64,000 nt of DNA, taken from contig NZ_CP025803.1 of assembly GCF_003352065.1 (NCBI RefSeq), positions 1,116,001-1,180,000 of the forward strand, in the 5' to 3' direction. Below, piece after piece: positions 45,267 through 54,153 of the stretch. This DNA is from Sulfitobacter sp. SK011. Its GTDB lineage: Bacteria > Pseudomonadota > Alphaproteobacteria > Rhodobacterales > Rhodobacteraceae. Made by a program: the position numbers and the translations under genes. Under the pieces are notes generated by a model that was given only the letters and a program-made list of their open reading frames with translations, was not told the origin of the DNA and did not search any database. How positions within the stretch are numbered: position 1 is the first letter of the stretch; each line of letters starts with the position of its first letter.

Positions 45267-47072
45267 ATGGCCGCATATGAATATGAAACGCACGAATATG
45301 ATGTGGTTGTCGTGGGGGCCGGTGGTGCCGGTCTGCGCGCGACCCTTGGCATGGCAGAGCAGGGGCTGCGCACTGCGTGTATCTCCAAGGTTTTTCCAAC
45401 CCGCTCGCATACTGTAGCCGCTCAAGGCGGCATCGCCGCGTCGCTGTCGAATATGGGGCCCGATAATTGGCAGTGGCATATGTATGACACGGTCAAAGGA
45501 TCCGATTGGCTGGGCGATACCGACGCGATGGAATATTTGGCCCGCGAGGCCCCCAAGGCGGTGTATGAGCTTGAACATTATGGCGTGCCGTTTTCGCGCA
45601 CTGAAGAGGGCAAGATTTACCAGCGGCCCTTTGGTGGTCATACAACCGAATTCGGTGAAGGCCCGCCGGTGCAGCGCACCTGTGCCGCTGCCGACCGCAC
45701 GGGCCATGCGATTTTGCACACGCTCTATGGCCAATCGCTCAAGAATAACGCGGAATTCTATATCGAGTATTTCGCCATTGATCTGATCATGTCGGATGAT
45801 GGTGTCTGTCAGGGTGTGCTGTGTTGGAAGCTGGACGATGGCACCATGCATTTGTTCAGTGCCAAGATGGTGGTGCTGGCGACGGGCGGCTATGGCCGCG
45901 CCTATTTCAGCGCCACGTCCGCGCATACCTGTACCGGTGACGGCGGCGGTATGGTCGCACGTCAGGGGCTGCCATTGCAGGATATGGAGTTTGTCCAGTT
46001 CCACCCAACGGGTATCTACGGCGCTGGGTGCCTGATCACCGAAGGGGCCCGGGGCGAAGGCGGGTATCTGACCAATTCTGAGGGCGAGCGGTTCATGGAA
46101 CGCTATGCGCCAACCTATAAGGACCTTGCCAGCCGCGATGTTGTCAGCCGTTGCATGACGATGGAAATCCGCGAAGGCCGCGGCGTGGGCGAAAACAAGG
46201 ACCACATCCATCTGCACCTCAATCACCTGCCGCCCGAAACGCTGGACCTGCGCCTGCCGGGTATCTCTGAATCTGCGCGCATCTTTGCGGGTGTGGACCT
46301 GACCAAGGAACCGATCCCGGTCTTGCCAACGGTGCATTACAACATGGGCGGTATCCCCACGAACTATTGGGGTGAGGTGTTGAACCCGACGAAAGACAAG
46401 CCAGACGCAATTTCACCGGGGCTCATGGCTGTCGGCGAGGCGGGCTGTGCGTCGGTGCATGGGGCCAACCGTTTGGGCTCAAATTCACTGATTGATCTGG
46501 TGGTCTTTGGCCGTGCCGCGGCGATCCGGGCGGCAGAGATTGTCGATCCGAAAACCGCTGTGCCCACGCCAAATCAGAAATCCGTCGATGCGGCGTTTGA
46601 TCGCTTTGACGGGCTGCGCAATGCGTCGGGCGGTGTGCCGACGGCGGACCTGCGTCTGGAAATGCAAAAGACCATGCAGGCCGACGCGGCGGTGTTTCGC
46701 ACTGACAAGACGCTTGAAGAAGGCCGGGTCAAGATGATCGAGGTTGCCGACAAGCTGGACGATGTGAAGGTCACGGACCGATCACTGGTGTGGAACTCTG
46801 ATCTGATGGAAACGCTGGAACTGGCCAACCTGATGCCCAATGCGACCGCGACCATCACCGCCGCTGCGGCGCGCAAGGAAAGCCGGGGTGCCCATGCCCA
46901 TGAGGATTATCCGAACCGCGACGACAAGGAATGGCGCAAGCACAGCCTTGCCACTTTTGACGGCAACAAGGCCAAGTTGAGCTATCGTGATGTGCATCTC
47001 AAACCACTGACCACACAGAAAGAAGGCGGGATTGATCTTAAGAAAATCGCGCCAAAAGCAAGGGTGTACTGA
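45267..47072 (+). CDS. sdhA: Succinate dehydrogenase flavoprotein subunit
   Basis: 601 residues. FAD-binding [32 protein letters not shown] with the His that carries covalent [23 protein letters not shown] near the succinate site, and [17 protein letters not shown]. Oxidises succinate to fumarate and passes electrons to the iron-sulfur subunit. The 3' end overlaps the next gene as ATG in the TGATG junction at 47072. Confidence 0.97.
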   Translation: MAAYEYETHEYDVVVVGAGGAGLRATLGMAEQGLRTACISKVFPTRSHTVAAQGGIAASLSNMGPDNWQWHMYDTVKGSDWLGDTDAMEYLAREAPKAVYELEHYGVPFSRTEEGKIYQRPFGGHTTEFGEGPPVQRTCAAADRTGHAILHTLYGQSLKNNAEFYIEYFAIDLIMSDDGVCQGVLCWKLDDGTMHLFSAKMVVLATGGYGRAYFSATSAHTCTGDGGGMVARQGLPLQDMEFVQFHPTGIYGAGCLITEGARGEGGYLTNSEGERFMERYAPTYKDLASRDVVSRCMTMEIREGRGVGENKDHIHLHLNHLPPETLDLRLPGISESARIFAGVDLTKEPIPVLPTVHYNMGGIPTNYWGEVLNPTKDKPDAISPGLMAVGEAGCASVHGANRLGSNSLIDLVVFGRAAAIRAAEIVDPKTAVPTPNQKSVDAAFDRFDGLRNASGGVPTADLRLEMQKTMQADAAVFRTDKTLEEGRVKMIEVADKLDDVKVTDRSLVWNSDLMETLELANLMPNATATITAAAARKESRGAHAHEDYPNRDDKEWRKHSLATFDGNKAKLSYRDVHLKPLTTQKEGGIDLKKIAPKARVY

Positions 47073-47401
47073 TGCGCATCTGGACAGTCATTTTATTTGC
47101 AACGGCACTGACGGCGTGTGTCGAGGTCCAGCAGGCGGTGGACAATACCGCACGTCAGGGGGCCAAGGGCGTGGTAACAGAAACGCTTGCGACGCGGTTC
47201 CCGCAGGTGCCAAAGCAATTGATCACGCCGTTCACCGATTGCATCATTGATAATTCCACCGCACTGGAAATCCGCGAGTATGTCCGGGCCGCGGCGGTTG
47301 GTGTTGATGACACCACAGCCGCGACTGTCAAAAATGTATTGGCGCGTCCGGAAACGGTGCAGTGTTTGCAGGCTGCCTCTTTGCGCAATGGAATATTGTA
47401 A
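47072..47401 (+). CDS. Small lipoprotein inside the sdh operon
   Basis: 109 residues. [19 protein letters not shown] is a lipoprotein signal with lipobox LTAC. The mature part has two further Cys (TDCIIDNSTALEI and VQCLQAASL) and a predicted helix ETLATRFPQVPKQLITPF. It shares 1 nt with sdhA (TGATG), so it is translated with it. Function unknown. It lies inside the operon of an inner membrane complex, which is unusual. Confidence 0.75.
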   Translation: MRIWTVILFATALTACVEVQQAVDNTARQGAKGVVTETLATRFPQVPKQLITPFTDCIIDNSTALEIREYVRAAAVGVDDTTAATVKNVLARPETVQCLQAASLRNGIL

Positions 47402-47413
47402 GGGATGAATGTG

Positions 47414-48226
47414 ATGGCGCATCCCACGCTGAATGCCGTTGATCAGGCAGAGCAGGTGACTGCCCTACGTGCTGTTTTTCGGGATGCGGATAAACCGACA
47501 CGCCAGAAACTGGTGCCGATCCTGCCCCCAACCGAGATCACCTTTGCAGGCATCCGAATGTATGTCGATCCACGCGACAATTACACCGACCGCCGCATGT
47601 GGCTGGACGGGCAACCGCCTGAGATGAAGTCACTGACGGCGCTGATGGAACTGGTCGAGGGGCGCAACGCGCTGATCCTTGATGTCGGGGCCAATTGTGG
47701 GGCGTTTGCTGTGCCGCTTGGCCTTGCCGCGGGGCCGGGAAGCCGGGTGATTGCGTTCGAGCCGAACCCGGCGATGATCGGACGTTTGGGTCATAACATT
47801 CGTCTGAACAATCTGGGTGACGTGATCCGGATTGAGGGTTGCGCCTTGGGTGCTGAAACTGGCGAAGGGGTGCTGAACTTTCGCCGCGACAACTTTGGTC
47901 AGGCATCTTTGAAATCCATCAAGAAACCGGTGCGCGATGGCGGGACATTGGTGCCAATTCGTCCGCTGCTCGATTTTGTCGGTGACGCTGCGGCTCATGA
48001 TCTGACTGTCCTCAAGATTGACGTGGAGGGGTTCGAGGAAGCGGCCCTTGGCGCGCTGGTCGATGCGGGTGCCGATGCCTGGCAGCCGGATGCAATTCTG
48101 ATCGAAACCGTCCATGCAGACACATGGGAAACCGACCTGGTGGCCCGAATTGTCGCCTGTGGTTTCAAGGATGTGCTGCAGGTCGAAGGAAATACGCTTT
48201 TTGTCCGTCAGGGCAAAGCGACATGA
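47414..48226 (+). CDS. FkbM-family SAM-dependent methyltransferase
   Basis: 270 residues. SAM-binding motif LILDVGANCGAFAVPLGLA, then VIAFEPNPAMIGRLGHNI and LNNLGDVIRIEGCALG, plus VLKIDVEGFEEAALG, which is the FkbM pattern. It probably methylates a hydroxyl or similar group on a small molecule or sugar. ATG 47414 is preferred over 47405 because AAGGG lies 9 nt upstream of it while 47405 has none at a usable distance. It is 12 nt after the lipoprotein gene and 67 nt before sdhB. Confidence 0.82.
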   Translation: MAHPTLNAVDQAEQVTALRAVFRDADKPTRQKLVPILPPTEITFAGIRMYVDPRDNYTDRRMWLDGQPPEMKSLTALMELVEGRNALILDVGANCGAFAVPLGLAAGPGSRVIAFEPNPAMIGRLGHNIRLNNLGDVIRIEGCALGAETGEGVLNFRRDNFGQASLKSIKKPVRDGGTLVPIRPLLDFVGDAAAHDLTVLKIDVEGFEEAALGALVDAGADAWQPDAILIETVHADTWETDLVARIVACGFKDVLQVEGNTLFVRQGKAT

Positions 48227-48293
48227 AACGCCCAATTCAAATGGGTAAATGTGATGAAACGGGCTACACGCCCGACAGACAAGGAGACGCGAA

Positions 48294-49073
48294 ATGGTTC
48301 AACTGACGCTCCCCAAGAATTCTCGTATGACAACCGGGAAGACGTGGCCGAAACCATCAGGGGCCAGCAATGTCCGCGAATTCCACGTGTATCGCTGGAA
48401 CCCCGATGACGGCAAGAACCCGGCCATCGACACCTACTTTGTCGATATGGACACCTGCGGTCCGATGATCCTGGACGCGCTGATCAAGATCAAGAACGAG
48501 ATTGATCCGACGCTGACTTTCCGCCGGTCCTGCCGCGAGGGCATTTGTGGTTCTTGCGCGATGAACATCGACGGCATCAACACGCTGGCCTGTACGTACG
48601 GTATGGAAGAGATCAAAGGCGTGGTGAAAATCTATCCGCTGCCGCATATGCCTGTGGTCAAGGATCTGATCCCGGACCTGACGCATTTTTATGCCCAGCA
48701 CGCGTCGGTGCAGCCGTGGCTGGCCACGGAAACGCCTGCCCCTGCCAAAGAGTGGAAGCAGTCGATTGAGGACCGGACCAAACTGGATGGCCTTTACGAA
48801 TGTATCATGTGTGCCTGCTGTTCGACATCTTGCCCCAGCTATTGGTGGAACGGCGACCGTTACCTTGGGCCAGCAGCACTGCTGCATGCCTATCGCTGGA
48901 TCATTGATTCACGCGACGAGGCGACGGGTGAGCGGTTGGATGACCTTGAGGATCCATTCAAGCTCTATCGCTGTCACACGATCATGAACTGCGCCAAGAC
49001 CTGCCCCAAGGGCCTGAACCCCGCAGAGGCGATTGCAAACATCAAAAAGCTGATGCTGGAACGGACGGTCTAG
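48294..49073 (+). CDS. sdhB: Succinate dehydrogenase iron-sulfur subunit
   Basis: 259 residues. [2Fe-2S] ligands [16 protein letters not shown], [4Fe-4S] [17 protein letters not shown] and [3Fe-4S] [17 protein letters not shown] are all complete. AAGGAGACGCG precedes the ATG. It is separated from sdhA by two genes, the lipoprotein and the methyltransferase, which all lie on one strand with small gaps. Confidence 0.97.
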   Translation: MVQLTLPKNSRMTTGKTWPKPSGASNVREFHVYRWNPDDGKNPAIDTYFVDMDTCGPMILDALIKIKNEIDPTLTFRRSCREGICGSCAMNIDGINTLACTYGMEEIKGVVKIYPLPHMPVVKDLIPDLTHFYAQHASVQPWLATETPAPAKEWKQSIEDRTKLDGLYECIMCACCSTSCPSYWWNGDRYLGPAALLHAYRWIIDSRDEATGERLDDLEDPFKLYRCHTIMNCAKTCPKGLNPAEAIANIKKLMLERTV

Positions 49074-49109
49074 GTCGCCTTGAACTGCAGGGTTTGAGAA
49101 AGGCTTGGG

Positions 49110-49331
49110 TTGTTGATGCCAATACTCATTGCGCTTATCGTTGCAGTTATCATCGTGGGAATTGTCGCGCGGCGCACTGCGCCGACGCGCGACTGTCGCT
49201 GGCGCGAGAACCGGGCCGGCAGCAAGGGCGCGTTGGTCAAATATAATTGTGTGACCTGCGGGGCGGAGGTATTTCGCAGCACTGGTACGCCTGACAAATG
49301 TATGCAGGCTTTGAAGTCGCCGAGATTGTAG
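49110..49331 (+). CDS. Small membrane protein with a Cys pair motif
   Basis: About 71 to 73 residues (start TTG 49110 or ATG 49116). One membrane helix, LIALIVAVIIVGIVA, then a basic stretch and YNCVTCGAEVFRSTGTPDKCM with three Cys that could bind a metal. AAAGG 49099-49103 fits the TTG at 49110. Family unknown. Confidence 0.55.
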   Translation: MLMPILIALIVAVIIVGIVARRTAPTRDCRWRENRAGSKGALVKYNCVTCGAEVFRSTGTPDKCMQALKSPRL

Positions 49332-49423
49332 CGTGATGCTTTACCCGTGGTGAGGCTTCCTTGGCTTTACACCCGGCACGGCATGGGCCACGCTTCCATA
49401 ACACTCTAGCGTCGGAGAATTTG

Positions 49424-50269
49424 ATGATCACCTCACCCCCAGATGCGGACGCGCGTCGCGCTGTCAGGCCCGTGATTTGCTATCCTGTCGATAGCTTGCC
49501 GCAGCCCGATATGGCGACCTATCAAAAGGGTCGTGAGACGCTGACCAAAACCCATGAAGCGATTGCGCAACCACGCGAAGCGGCAACGTTTCACGTGCCA
49601 GCGGGCCACTTTTTCCGGATCACCTCGGTGGAGGGGTCTCAGGTCGGTGACCTGAACCTTTGGAACGCCAACGACCTGACAGAACGGTTCTATTCCGGCA
49701 AAACCCGCGCCCTGCATGGCACCCACATCACGACCGGCCAGCGAATGTGGTCGTCATTTCCGGGGCTAAGACCGATGGCGACCGTTACGCATGATACGCT
49801 TGGGTGGTACGGCATTGATGGCTTTGGCGGGTCCGTGCATGACGTGATCGGTACGCGTTGTGATCCTTATACGCATAACCTTTTGAAGGGTGGGCAGTAT
49901 CACCATTGCTGTCATTCAAATCTGACCCGCGCGCTTGCGACGCATCTGGATATCCCGGTGGCGCAAGCGGAGCCGCACATTCATGACGTTTTGAACGTGT
50001 TCATGTGCACCGGATTCACCCGGGATACGGGCCAGTATTTTATGAAAGCCAGCCCAGTGCGCCCCGGTGATTACATCGAGTTCTTTGCAGAGATTGATTT
50101 GCTTGGCGCACTAAGTGCCTGCCCGGGCGGGGATTGTTCATCGGAACATTCCTCAGACGCGGCGGCATGCTATCCGCTTTTGATTGAGGTTTTTGCCCCT
50201 GCTGAGGGTGCGCTGGACAACTGGCAACCGCCCGCACGCAACGGATATGACCGGACACATGGGGTGTGA
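49424..50269 (+). CDS. DUF1989 (urea-carboxylase-associated type) protein
   Basis: 281 residues. FHVPAGHFFRITSVEGSQVG, DLNLWNANDLTERF, HDTLGWYGIDGFGGSVHDVI, YHHCCHSNLTRAL and YFMKASPVRPGDYIEFFAEID are the family's conserved blocks, including several His and Cys residues that may bind metal. Some DUF1989 proteins act with urea amidolyase or guanidine metabolism; here no such partner is in the window. ATG 49424 has GGAG 6 nt upstream. Convergent with deoD (7 nt between stops). Confidence 0.82.
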   Translation: MITSPPDADARRAVRPVICYPVDSLPQPDMATYQKGRETLTKTHEAIAQPREAATFHVPAGHFFRITSVEGSQVGDLNLWNANDLTERFYSGKTRALHGTHITTGQRMWSSFPGLRPMATVTHDTLGWYGIDGFGGSVHDVIGTRCDPYTHNLLKGGQYHHCCHSNLTRALATHLDIPVAQAEPHIHDVLNVFMCTGFTRDTGQYFMKASPVRPGDYIEFFAEIDLLGALSACPGGDCSSEHSSDAAACYPLLIEVFAPAEGALDNWQPPARNGYDRTHGV

Positions 50270-50276
50270 TCAGAGC

Positions 50277-50981
50277 TTAGGCAAAGGCCGCTTCCAATGC
50301 GATCTCAACCATGTCGCCAAAGGTCTTTTCGCGGTCCTCGGAGGGCAATGCTTCACCGGTTTGCAGGTGATCTGAAACAGTCAGCACTGCCAGTGCACGC
50401 CGCTTGTGCCGGGCAGCAAGCATGTAAAGCTCTGCTGCCTCCATCTCCACGCCCAGAATGCCGTGGCGGACCATCTGTTCGTCCAGATCGGCGCGTTCGC
50501 TGTAAAAAACGTCAGACGAATAGATGCCACCAACATGGGTCTTGCAGCCTTTATTTGCCGCGGCTTTCACCGCCGCGCTCAGCAACGACCAATCCGCACA
50601 AGGGGCGAAATTCAGTTCTTTGAAAATGCCGGATGAGGGGGAGGTAATCGTGGTGGCCGTCATGGCAATGACCACATCGCGGATACCGACATGGGGCTGC
50701 ATGCCCCCGCAAGAGCCAATGCGGATTAGGGTCTGGGCATTGTATTCAGCCATCAATTCGTTGGCGTAAATCGACAGGGACGGCATGCCCATCCCGGAGC
50801 CTTGAATGGTCACGCGCTGACCTTTCCATGTTCCGGTAAAGCCCAGCATTCCGCGTACTTCATTCACCAATTTGGCGTCTTTCAGAAAGGTTTCCGCCGC
50901 CCATTTTGCGCGATACGGATCGCCCGGCATCAGCACGGTTTCTGCAATGTCACCGGGTTTTGCGCCAATATGTACGGTCAT
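50277..50981 (-). CDS. deoD: Purine nucleoside phosphorylase DeoD-type
   Basis: 234 residues (E. coli DeoD 239). Seen: [20 protein letters not shown] with [68 protein letters not shown] and [17 protein letters not shown]. It splits purine ribonucleosides and deoxyribonucleosides with phosphate. Start 50981 has AAAGGAA 6 nt upstream. Together with the two BMP-type transport systems and the CodA-like enzyme it suggests active nucleoside salvage. Confidence 0.93.
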   Translation of the reverse strand: MTVHIGAKPGDIAETVLMPGDPYRAKWAAETFLKDAKLVNEVRGMLGFTGTWKGQRVTIQGSGMGMPSLSIYANELMAEYNAQTLIRIGSCGGMQPHVGIRDVVIAMTATTITSPSSGIFKELNFAPCADWSLLSAAVKAAANKGCKTHVGGIYSSDVFYSERADLDEQMVRHGILGVEMEAAELYMLAARHKRRALAVLTVSDHLQTGEALPSEDREKTFGDMVEIALEAAFA

Positions 50982-51073
50982 GAATGGTTCCTTTCTTGTC
51001 GTTGAGAACAACCTGCCTTCATGGCAGCAAATGAACAAGAGGCAAGTAAGAGATTCCTTACTCGACAAAAATT

Positions 51074-51107
51074 TGAACGTCGTTCATATATTGTTGAACA
51101 ATGTTCA
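51074..51107. promoter_or_regulatory. Paired TGAAC-N3-GTTCA inverted repeats
   Basis: TGAACGTCGTTCA at 51074-51086 and TGAACAATGTTCA at 51095-51107, centre-to-centre 21 bp (two helical turns). They lie between the divergent deoD gene and the lipoprotein gene, 14 bp before the start of the latter. This form fits a TetR-type operator with two dimer sites; no TetR gene is in the window. Confidence 0.55.
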
Positions 51108-51121
51108 TGAAAGGGATTGTT

Positions 51122-51475
51122 ATGAAACGACTGATTTGTGCACTGGCCATTGCGGCAGGCGCGTTGGCTGCCTGTGATGTCACACATCCGGTTGCGGTGG
51201 TTGGACCAAAGAATACGGTATATCGCGGCACGGCGACGGCATCTTTTCTGGAAGGCGGATGGTTTCAGGCGACCAATGGAAAAACGACCTGTTCGGGGCG
51301 CTATATGCCAGCGGCAGAAACAAAGACGGTCACATTCCCTGTGAGTTGCAATAATGGGTTGCGTGGCATCGGAACGGCAACCTACGAAACACCCTATGCG
51401 GGGGGTGGTGAAATTGTGATGCAGGATGGGGCGCGGTGGAAGTTTATTTTCGGTCGCGGCGCATTGATCGTATAA
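51122..51475 (+). CDS. Lipoprotein of unknown function
   Basis: 117 residues. MKRLICALAIAAGALAACDV has lipobox LAAC. The mature part reads as a small beta-barrel-like domain: YRGTATASFLEGGWFQATNG, KTTCSGRYMP, VTFPVSCNNGLRGIGTATYE, with a likely disulfide between the two Cys. AAGGG lies 6 nt before ATG 51122. Its promoter region carries two inverted repeats, so regulation by a specific repressor is likely. Confidence 0.75.
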   Translation: MKRLICALAIAAGALAACDVTHPVAVVGPKNTVYRGTATASFLEGGWFQATNGKTTCSGRYMPAAETKTVTFPVSCNNGLRGIGTATYETPYAGGGEIVMQDGARWKFIFGRGALIV

Positions 51476-51480
51476 ATAGA

Positions 51481-51511
51481 AAATAGGCTGCGCAATCAGC
51501 GCAGCCTATTT
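51481..51511. terminator. Bidirectional hairpin terminator between convergent genes
   Basis: A perfect 13 bp stem, AAATAGGCTGCGC / GCGCAGCCTATTT, around loop AATCA. On the minus strand the stem is followed by TCTATTTATA, a T-rich tail; on the plus strand by CCG. It lies between the plus-strand lipoprotein gene and the minus-strand H-NS gene and probably serves both. Confidence 0.85.
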
Positions 51512-51552
51512 CCGTTAGAGCGAGAATTAGACTTTATTCTTGCGCTGTTAAT

Positions 51553-51897
51553 TCAGATGCGCATGTCGTCAGGCGACTTTCCTTTTTCAACTGCGGAGCG
51601 AAACCAATTTGGCTGGCGACCCTTGCCAGTCCAGGTCTGTGACTTGTCTGCGGGGTTTGCAAATTGAGGTTTCGATTTTGGCTTGGCCGTTTTGGCCTTG
51701 GTATTGCGCGCTTTTTTGGCAGGTTTTTCACCATCAGCCAAGTCGGTCAGCGAGAAACCCCATTCGGCCGCCGCTTTTTCTGCTGCTTTCAGGGCCGCGC
51801 GGCGGTCCCGAGCTTTTGCAGATTGAAGTGCCTTTTTGACATCGCCCAAGAGTTTTTCCAACTCTTTGCTGTTCATTGATTTCAGATCAATTGTCAT
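51553..51897 (-). CDS. H-NS/HvrA-like DNA-binding protein
   Basis: 114 residues. N-terminal helical oligomerisation region MNSKELEKLLGDVKKALQ, Lys/Arg-rich linker, and C-terminal ANPADKSQTWTGKGRQPNWF, the H-NS DNA-binding motif (TWTGxGRxPxW). In Rhodobacter relatives HvrA/Spb proteins regulate photosynthesis and nitrogen genes; here a general nucleoid role is likely. AGGAAG lies 5 bp before ATG. A perfect palindrome CAAATTCGAATTTG lies at 51958-51971 upstream. Confidence 0.88.
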   Translation of the reverse strand: MTIDLKSMNSKELEKLLGDVKKALQSAKARDRRAALKAAEKAAAEWGFSLTDLADGEKPAKKARNTKAKTAKPKSKPQFANPADKSQTWTGKGRQPNWFRSAVEKGKSPDDMRI

Positions 51898-51957
51898 CGT
51901 TCTTCCTATTAGCTTCCCAAATTCCCAATTCGGCTATACCAATAGAATGTTATTCGC

Positions 51958-51971
51958 AAATTCGAATTTGT
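51958..51971. promoter_or_regulatory. Perfect 14 bp palindrome upstream of the H-NS-like gene
   Basis: CAAATTCGAATTTG, in the 83 bp between ecm and the H-NS-like gene, about 60 bp upstream of the latter. It could be an operator. On the minus strand TTGCGA and TATAGC follow it at 15 bp spacing, a possible promoter. Confidence 0.4.
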
Positions 51972-51980
51972 GTCAGGGCG

Positions 51981-53948
51981 TTATTCCGCCGCTTTTGACG
52001 ATGGCTCGGCCAGTGTTACGATGTCTTGCATGATCATATTCAATTCGAAATCTTTTGGCGTATAGACCCGTGCAACGCCCATTGCGCGAAGACGATCTGC
52101 ATCATCGTCAGGAATAATGCCACCAACGATAACGGGAATATGGCCAAGCCCGGCATCGCGCATTTGCGTCATCAGATCCTCGACCAGAGGAATGTGCGAC
52201 CCGGACAAAATCGAAAGCCCCACAACATGCGCCCCATCCTGAGACGCAGCGGTGACGATTTCAGTTGGGGTCAGACGGATACCTTCATACGCGATATCCA
52301 TGCCGCAATCGCGCGCGCGCACGGCAATCTGTTCGGCACCGTTTGAATGGCCATCAAGCCCCGGTTTGCCGATAAGAAATTTCAGACGACGTCCCAGTTT
52401 GTCACTGACTGCATCCACCGCATCGCGTAAATCGTCCAACCCTTCGGTCTTGTTGGACTGACCGGCGGCAACGCCGGTGGGGCCGCGGTATTCGCCGTGC
52501 ACCTTGCGCATTTCGGCGGCCCATTCGCCTGTTGTTACACCTGCCTTTGCAGCCGTGATAGAAGCCGGCATGATATTGCGGTCCTCCGCAGCGGCGCTGC
52601 GCAACTGAGTAAGTGCCGCGTCAACCGCAGCTTGATCGCGGGCCCCGCGCCAGGCATTCAGACGGTCGATCTGCTCTGCCTCGACGGCGGGATCCACAAC
52701 CATGATGCCGCCATCGCCCGTCATCAACGGTGAGGGTTCGCCCTTTTGCCATTTGTTGACACCAACGACGATGGTTTCGCCCGCCTCAATGCGGCCCAGG
52801 CGTTGGGCGTTGCTATCGACCAGACGGCCTTTCATATAGTCGATGGCAGAGATTGCGCCGCCCATGCCGTCAATATTCGCCAATTCGGCGCGCGCACCGG
52901 TTTTGAGCGCTTCGACTTTTGCGTCCACCGCCGGGTTGCCATCAAACAGATCATCAAATTCCAGCAGGTCCGTTTCATAGGCCATGATCTGTTGCATCCG
53001 CATGGACCATTGTTGATCCCACGGGCGCGGCAGGCCCAATGCCTCGTTCCACGTAGGTAATTGTACGGCGCGCGCGCGTGCCTTTTTCGACAGCGTCACG
53101 GCGAGCATTTCTATCAAGATACGGTAGACGTTGTTTTCGGGCTGCTGTTCGGTCAGGCCAAGTGAATTGACCTGCACACCATAACGGAAACGGCGGTATT
53201 TGGCGTCCTCAACCCCATAGCGGGTTTTGCAAATCTCATCCCACAAATCGACAAAGGCGCGCATTTTGCACATCTCGGTAACAAACCGGATACCGGCGTT
53301 CACAAAGAATGAAATGCGGCCCACCAGTGCGGGAAAATCCTCTGCGGGGACGCGCGGTTTGAGGGCATCGAGAACAGCCGTGGCGGTGGCGAGCGCGAAT
53401 GATAGCTCCTGCTCCGGTGTCGCACCGGCCTCTTGCAGGTGATAGGAACACACATTCATCGGGTTCCATTTCGGCACATGGGTGTAACAATATTCGGCCA
53501 CATCCGCGATCATCTTCATGGATGGGGCAGGGGGGCAGATATAGGTTCCCCGGCTCAGGTATTCTTTGATCAAGTCGTTTTGCACCGTGCCTTGCAGGGC
53601 AGAAATGTCAGCGCCCTGTTCTTCGGCCACGGCAATGTACAGCGACAAAAGCCAGGGGGCTGTGGCATTGATCGTCATTGAGGTGTTCATCTGATCCAAA
53701 GGGATGTCTTTGAACAATGCCCGCATGTCACCCAGATGGCCGACCGGCACGCCAACCTTGCCCACTTCGCCGCGTGACAGGATATGGTCGCTGTCATAAC
53801 CGGTCTGCGTCGGCAGATCGAAAGCCACGGAAAGCCCGGTTTGCCCCTTGGCCAGATTGTCACGATAAAGCGCATTGGACGCGGAGGCGGTCGAATGCCC
53901 GGCATAGGTCCTGATCAGCCAGGGGCGGTCTTTCTGCGGGTGCGACAT
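51981..53948 (-). CDS. ecm: (2R)-ethylmalonyl-CoA mutase, coenzyme B12-dependent
   Basis: 655 residues, the length of ethylmalonyl-CoA mutase (single-chain, catalytic domain plus B12 domain). Catalytic domain: LSVAFDLPTQTGYDSDH, MNTSMTINATAPWLLSLYIA, PMNVCSYHLQEAGATPEQEL and GINVFVNAG-like SFFVNAGIRFVTEMC. C-terminal B12 domain: GKPGLDGHSNGAEQIAVRA (DxHxxG with the His that binds cobalt). Converts ethylmalonyl-CoA to methylsuccinyl-CoA. MeaA-type proteins are distinguished from methylmalonyl-CoA mutases by sequence group; the presence of ccr 1.7 kb away supports Ecm. Confidence 0.9.
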   Translation of the reverse strand: MSHPQKDRPWLIRTYAGHSTASASNALYRDNLAKGQTGLSVAFDLPTQTGYDSDHILSRGEVGKVGVPVGHLGDMRALFKDIPLDQMNTSMTINATAPWLLSLYIAVAEEQGADISALQGTVQNDLIKEYLSRGTYICPPAPSMKMIADVAEYCYTHVPKWNPMNVCSYHLQEAGATPEQELSFALATATAVLDALKPRVPAEDFPALVGRISFFVNAGIRFVTEMCKMRAFVDLWDEICKTRYGVEDAKYRRFRYGVQVNSLGLTEQQPENNVYRILIEMLAVTLSKKARARAVQLPTWNEALGLPRPWDQQWSMRMQQIMAYETDLLEFDDLFDGNPAVDAKVEALKTGARAELANIDGMGGAISAIDYMKGRLVDSNAQRLGRIEAGETIVVGVNKWQKGEPSPLMTGDGGIMVVDPAVEAEQIDRLNAWRGARDQAAVDAALTQLRSAAAEDRNIMPASITAAKAGVTTGEWAAEMRKVHGEYRGPTGVAAGQSNKTEGLDDLRDAVDAVSDKLGRRLKFLIGKPGLDGHSNGAEQIAVRARDCGMDIAYEGIRLTPTEIVTAASQDGAHVVGLSILSGSHIPLVEDLMTQMRDAGLGHIPVIVGGIIPDDDADRLRAMGVARVYTPKDFELNMIMQDIVTLAEPSSKAAE

Positions 53949-54153
53949 GGGCGGCCTCTTTGAATTATCTAGGCAATATTCTTGCGTTTGGCTGTAGATA
54001 CGGGAAACTTTATGAGCATGTCAATTCGCTGCGTTGCGGCATTATCGCTCGGGGTCGCAAATCCGCGGCACTCAGCAACGTCGAGCGGGTTTCCTCCAGC
54101 AGCGCTTCACTTAGATATTGTCCTTGGTTCGCCGCACTGCAAGGGTATTGCTG

